From positions 1-23,329 of the IMG/VR virus record IMGVR_UViG_3300022752_000407: a stretch of DNA of 23,329 nt; one strand, given 5' to 3'. Position numbers and translations under genes: made by a program. This document shows, in pieces, positions 22,668 to 23,329 of this stretch (the first letter of the stretch is position 1; every line of letters starts with the position of its first letter). The notes beneath the pieces were generated by a model. It saw nothing but the letters and a program-made list of their open reading frames with translations. It ran no database searches and was not told where the DNA came from. The stretch comes from a virus.

Positions 22668-23329
22668 AGGTGGGTTTGCTTTGTGATACCCACTACGGGT
22701 GTAAAAAAGGTTCCAAGTATCTTCATGATTTTTTTGAGTTATTCTATAAAAATGTATTTTTTCCCACTCTGGAAGAACATGAAATAAAAACTGTTATTCA
22801 TATGGGAGATGTTTTTGATAGTCGTAAATCAATTGATTATCAAAGTTTAGAATGGGCAAAGAGAGTTGTATTTGATCCACTTAAAAAATATGAAGTTCAT
22901 ATGCTTGTGGGAAACCATGATTGTTATTTTAAAGATTCAAATCACGTCAATTCTCCTGAACTTCTTCTTCAGGATTATTCTAATATAAAAACTTATAGTT
23001 CTCCCACAAATACTAAAATTGGTGGAATTGATATAACTTTAATTCCCTGGATTTGTAGTGATAATTATGAAGAAACTTTAAAGGTAATTAAAAAATCTAA
23101 AGCAAAAGTTGCTATGGGGCATTTAGAACTCAAAGGATTTCGTGTCAATAAACATCTTATAATGGAGGATCATGGACTAGAAGCAAATCTTTTTCCAAAC
23201 TTCATAAAGGTATTTTCTGGTCATTACCATACTCGTTCTGATAATGGAACTGTGTTCTATCTCGGTAATCCTTATGAAATGTATTGGACTGATGTCAATG
23301 ATATTCGTGGATTTCATATTTTTGATACT
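22664..23329 (+). CDS. 47: Recombination nuclease subunit gp47 (SbcD/Mre11-like), 5' part
   Basis: The gene starts at GTG 22664 and runs off the window with 222 codons visible; T4 gp47 is 339 residues. It is a calcineurin-like metallophosphatase. Metal-binding motifs are in order: D8-T-H10, GDVFD at 48-52, GNHD at 83-86, MGHLE later, and SGHYHTR near the visible end. With the gp46 ATPase it forms the Mre11/Rad50-like complex that resects DNA ends for recombination-dependent replication. The GTG start is chosen because AGGAGG at 22650-22655 lies 8 bases upstream and the protein begins with the family pattern of a short strand followed by DTH. It overlaps the HNH stop by four bases. Confidence 0.93.
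   Translation, partial: MKVGLLCDTHYGCKKGSKYLHDFFELFYKNVFFPTLEEHEIKTVIHMGDVFDSRKSIDYQSLEWAKRVVFDPLKKYEVHMLVGNHDCYFKDSNHVNSPELLLQDYSNIKTYSSPTNTKIGGIDITLIPWICSDNYEETLKVIKKSKAKVAMGHLELKGFRVNKHLIMEDHGLEANLFPNFIKVFSGHYHTRSDNGTVFYLGNPYEMYWTDVNDIRGFHIFDT

Noticed and set aside
1-23329. tRNA genes, integrase, attachment sites, photosynthesis or other host-derived metabolic genes
   Set aside because: I looked for these and saw none. The gaps between genes are short and hold only promoters, a terminator, a hairpin and gene remnants.

Overview
This window comes from an AT-rich, T4-like marine myovirus of the cyanophage/pelagiphage type. The evidence is an almost unbroken run of T4-type morphogenesis genes on the + strand, in the order neck (gp13, gp14, gp15), terminase (gp16, gp17), sheath and tube (gp18, gp19), portal (gp20), prohead core and protease (gp67-like, gp21), scaffold (gp22) and major capsid (gp23). 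These are followed by gp3-like, uvsY, uvsW, gp55 and gp47, an arrangement typical of marine T4-like phages. No photosynthesis gene or other host marker is present, so cyanobacterium versus SAR11 cannot be settled from this window alone.

Layout: 1-1629 holds a family of small virion/tail-surface proteins. Two tandem copies of a BppU-like Ig-fold gene, and a third repeat-containing fibre-like gene, share the same N-terminal module. 1630-1839 holds what looks like a broken small coiled-coil gene. 1840-8530 encodes the neck and DNA-packaging proteins, with a 472-residue mosaic Cys-rich protein between the two terminase subunits. 8600-17182 encodes sheath, tube, portal, prohead core, protease, scaffold and major capsid protein, and ends in a strong UUCG-loop terminator. 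17253-21339 mixes accessory genes (an RlpA-like double-psi beta-barrel protein and an HNH-like protein) with gp3-like, the recombination genes uvsY and uvsW, and a small unknown gene. 21456-23329 has the late sigma factor gp55, a free-standing HNH endonuclease and the start of gp47.

How the genes work together: gp22 and the gp67-like protein form the prohead core, gp23 the shell, gp20 the portal, and gp21 matures the prohead by cutting after (L/I)-x-E. gp16/gp17 package DNA, gp13/14/15/3 finish the neck and tail, and gp18/gp19 form the contractile tail. gp55 switches RNA polymerase to TATAAATA late promoters, several of which are visible ahead of gp18, the gp67/gp21 cluster, gp22 and the HNH gene. 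UvsY, UvsW and gp47 belong to recombination-dependent replication.

The most interesting signals are the following. (a) Two accessory genes, an RlpA-like protein and an HNH-like protein, begin with a peptide nearly identical to the T4 capsid-targeting sequence and its gp21 cleavage site. This suggests enzymes packaged in the head and injected into the host. A third copy of the peptide lies inside the 472-aa protein. (b) An 11-bp hairpin covers the HNH gene's ribosome-binding region and carries a perfect late promoter in its loop, a layout known from T4 for silencing early read-through transcripts. (c) Two small genes have apparent frameshifts. (d) The fibre-like genes arose by tandem duplication.
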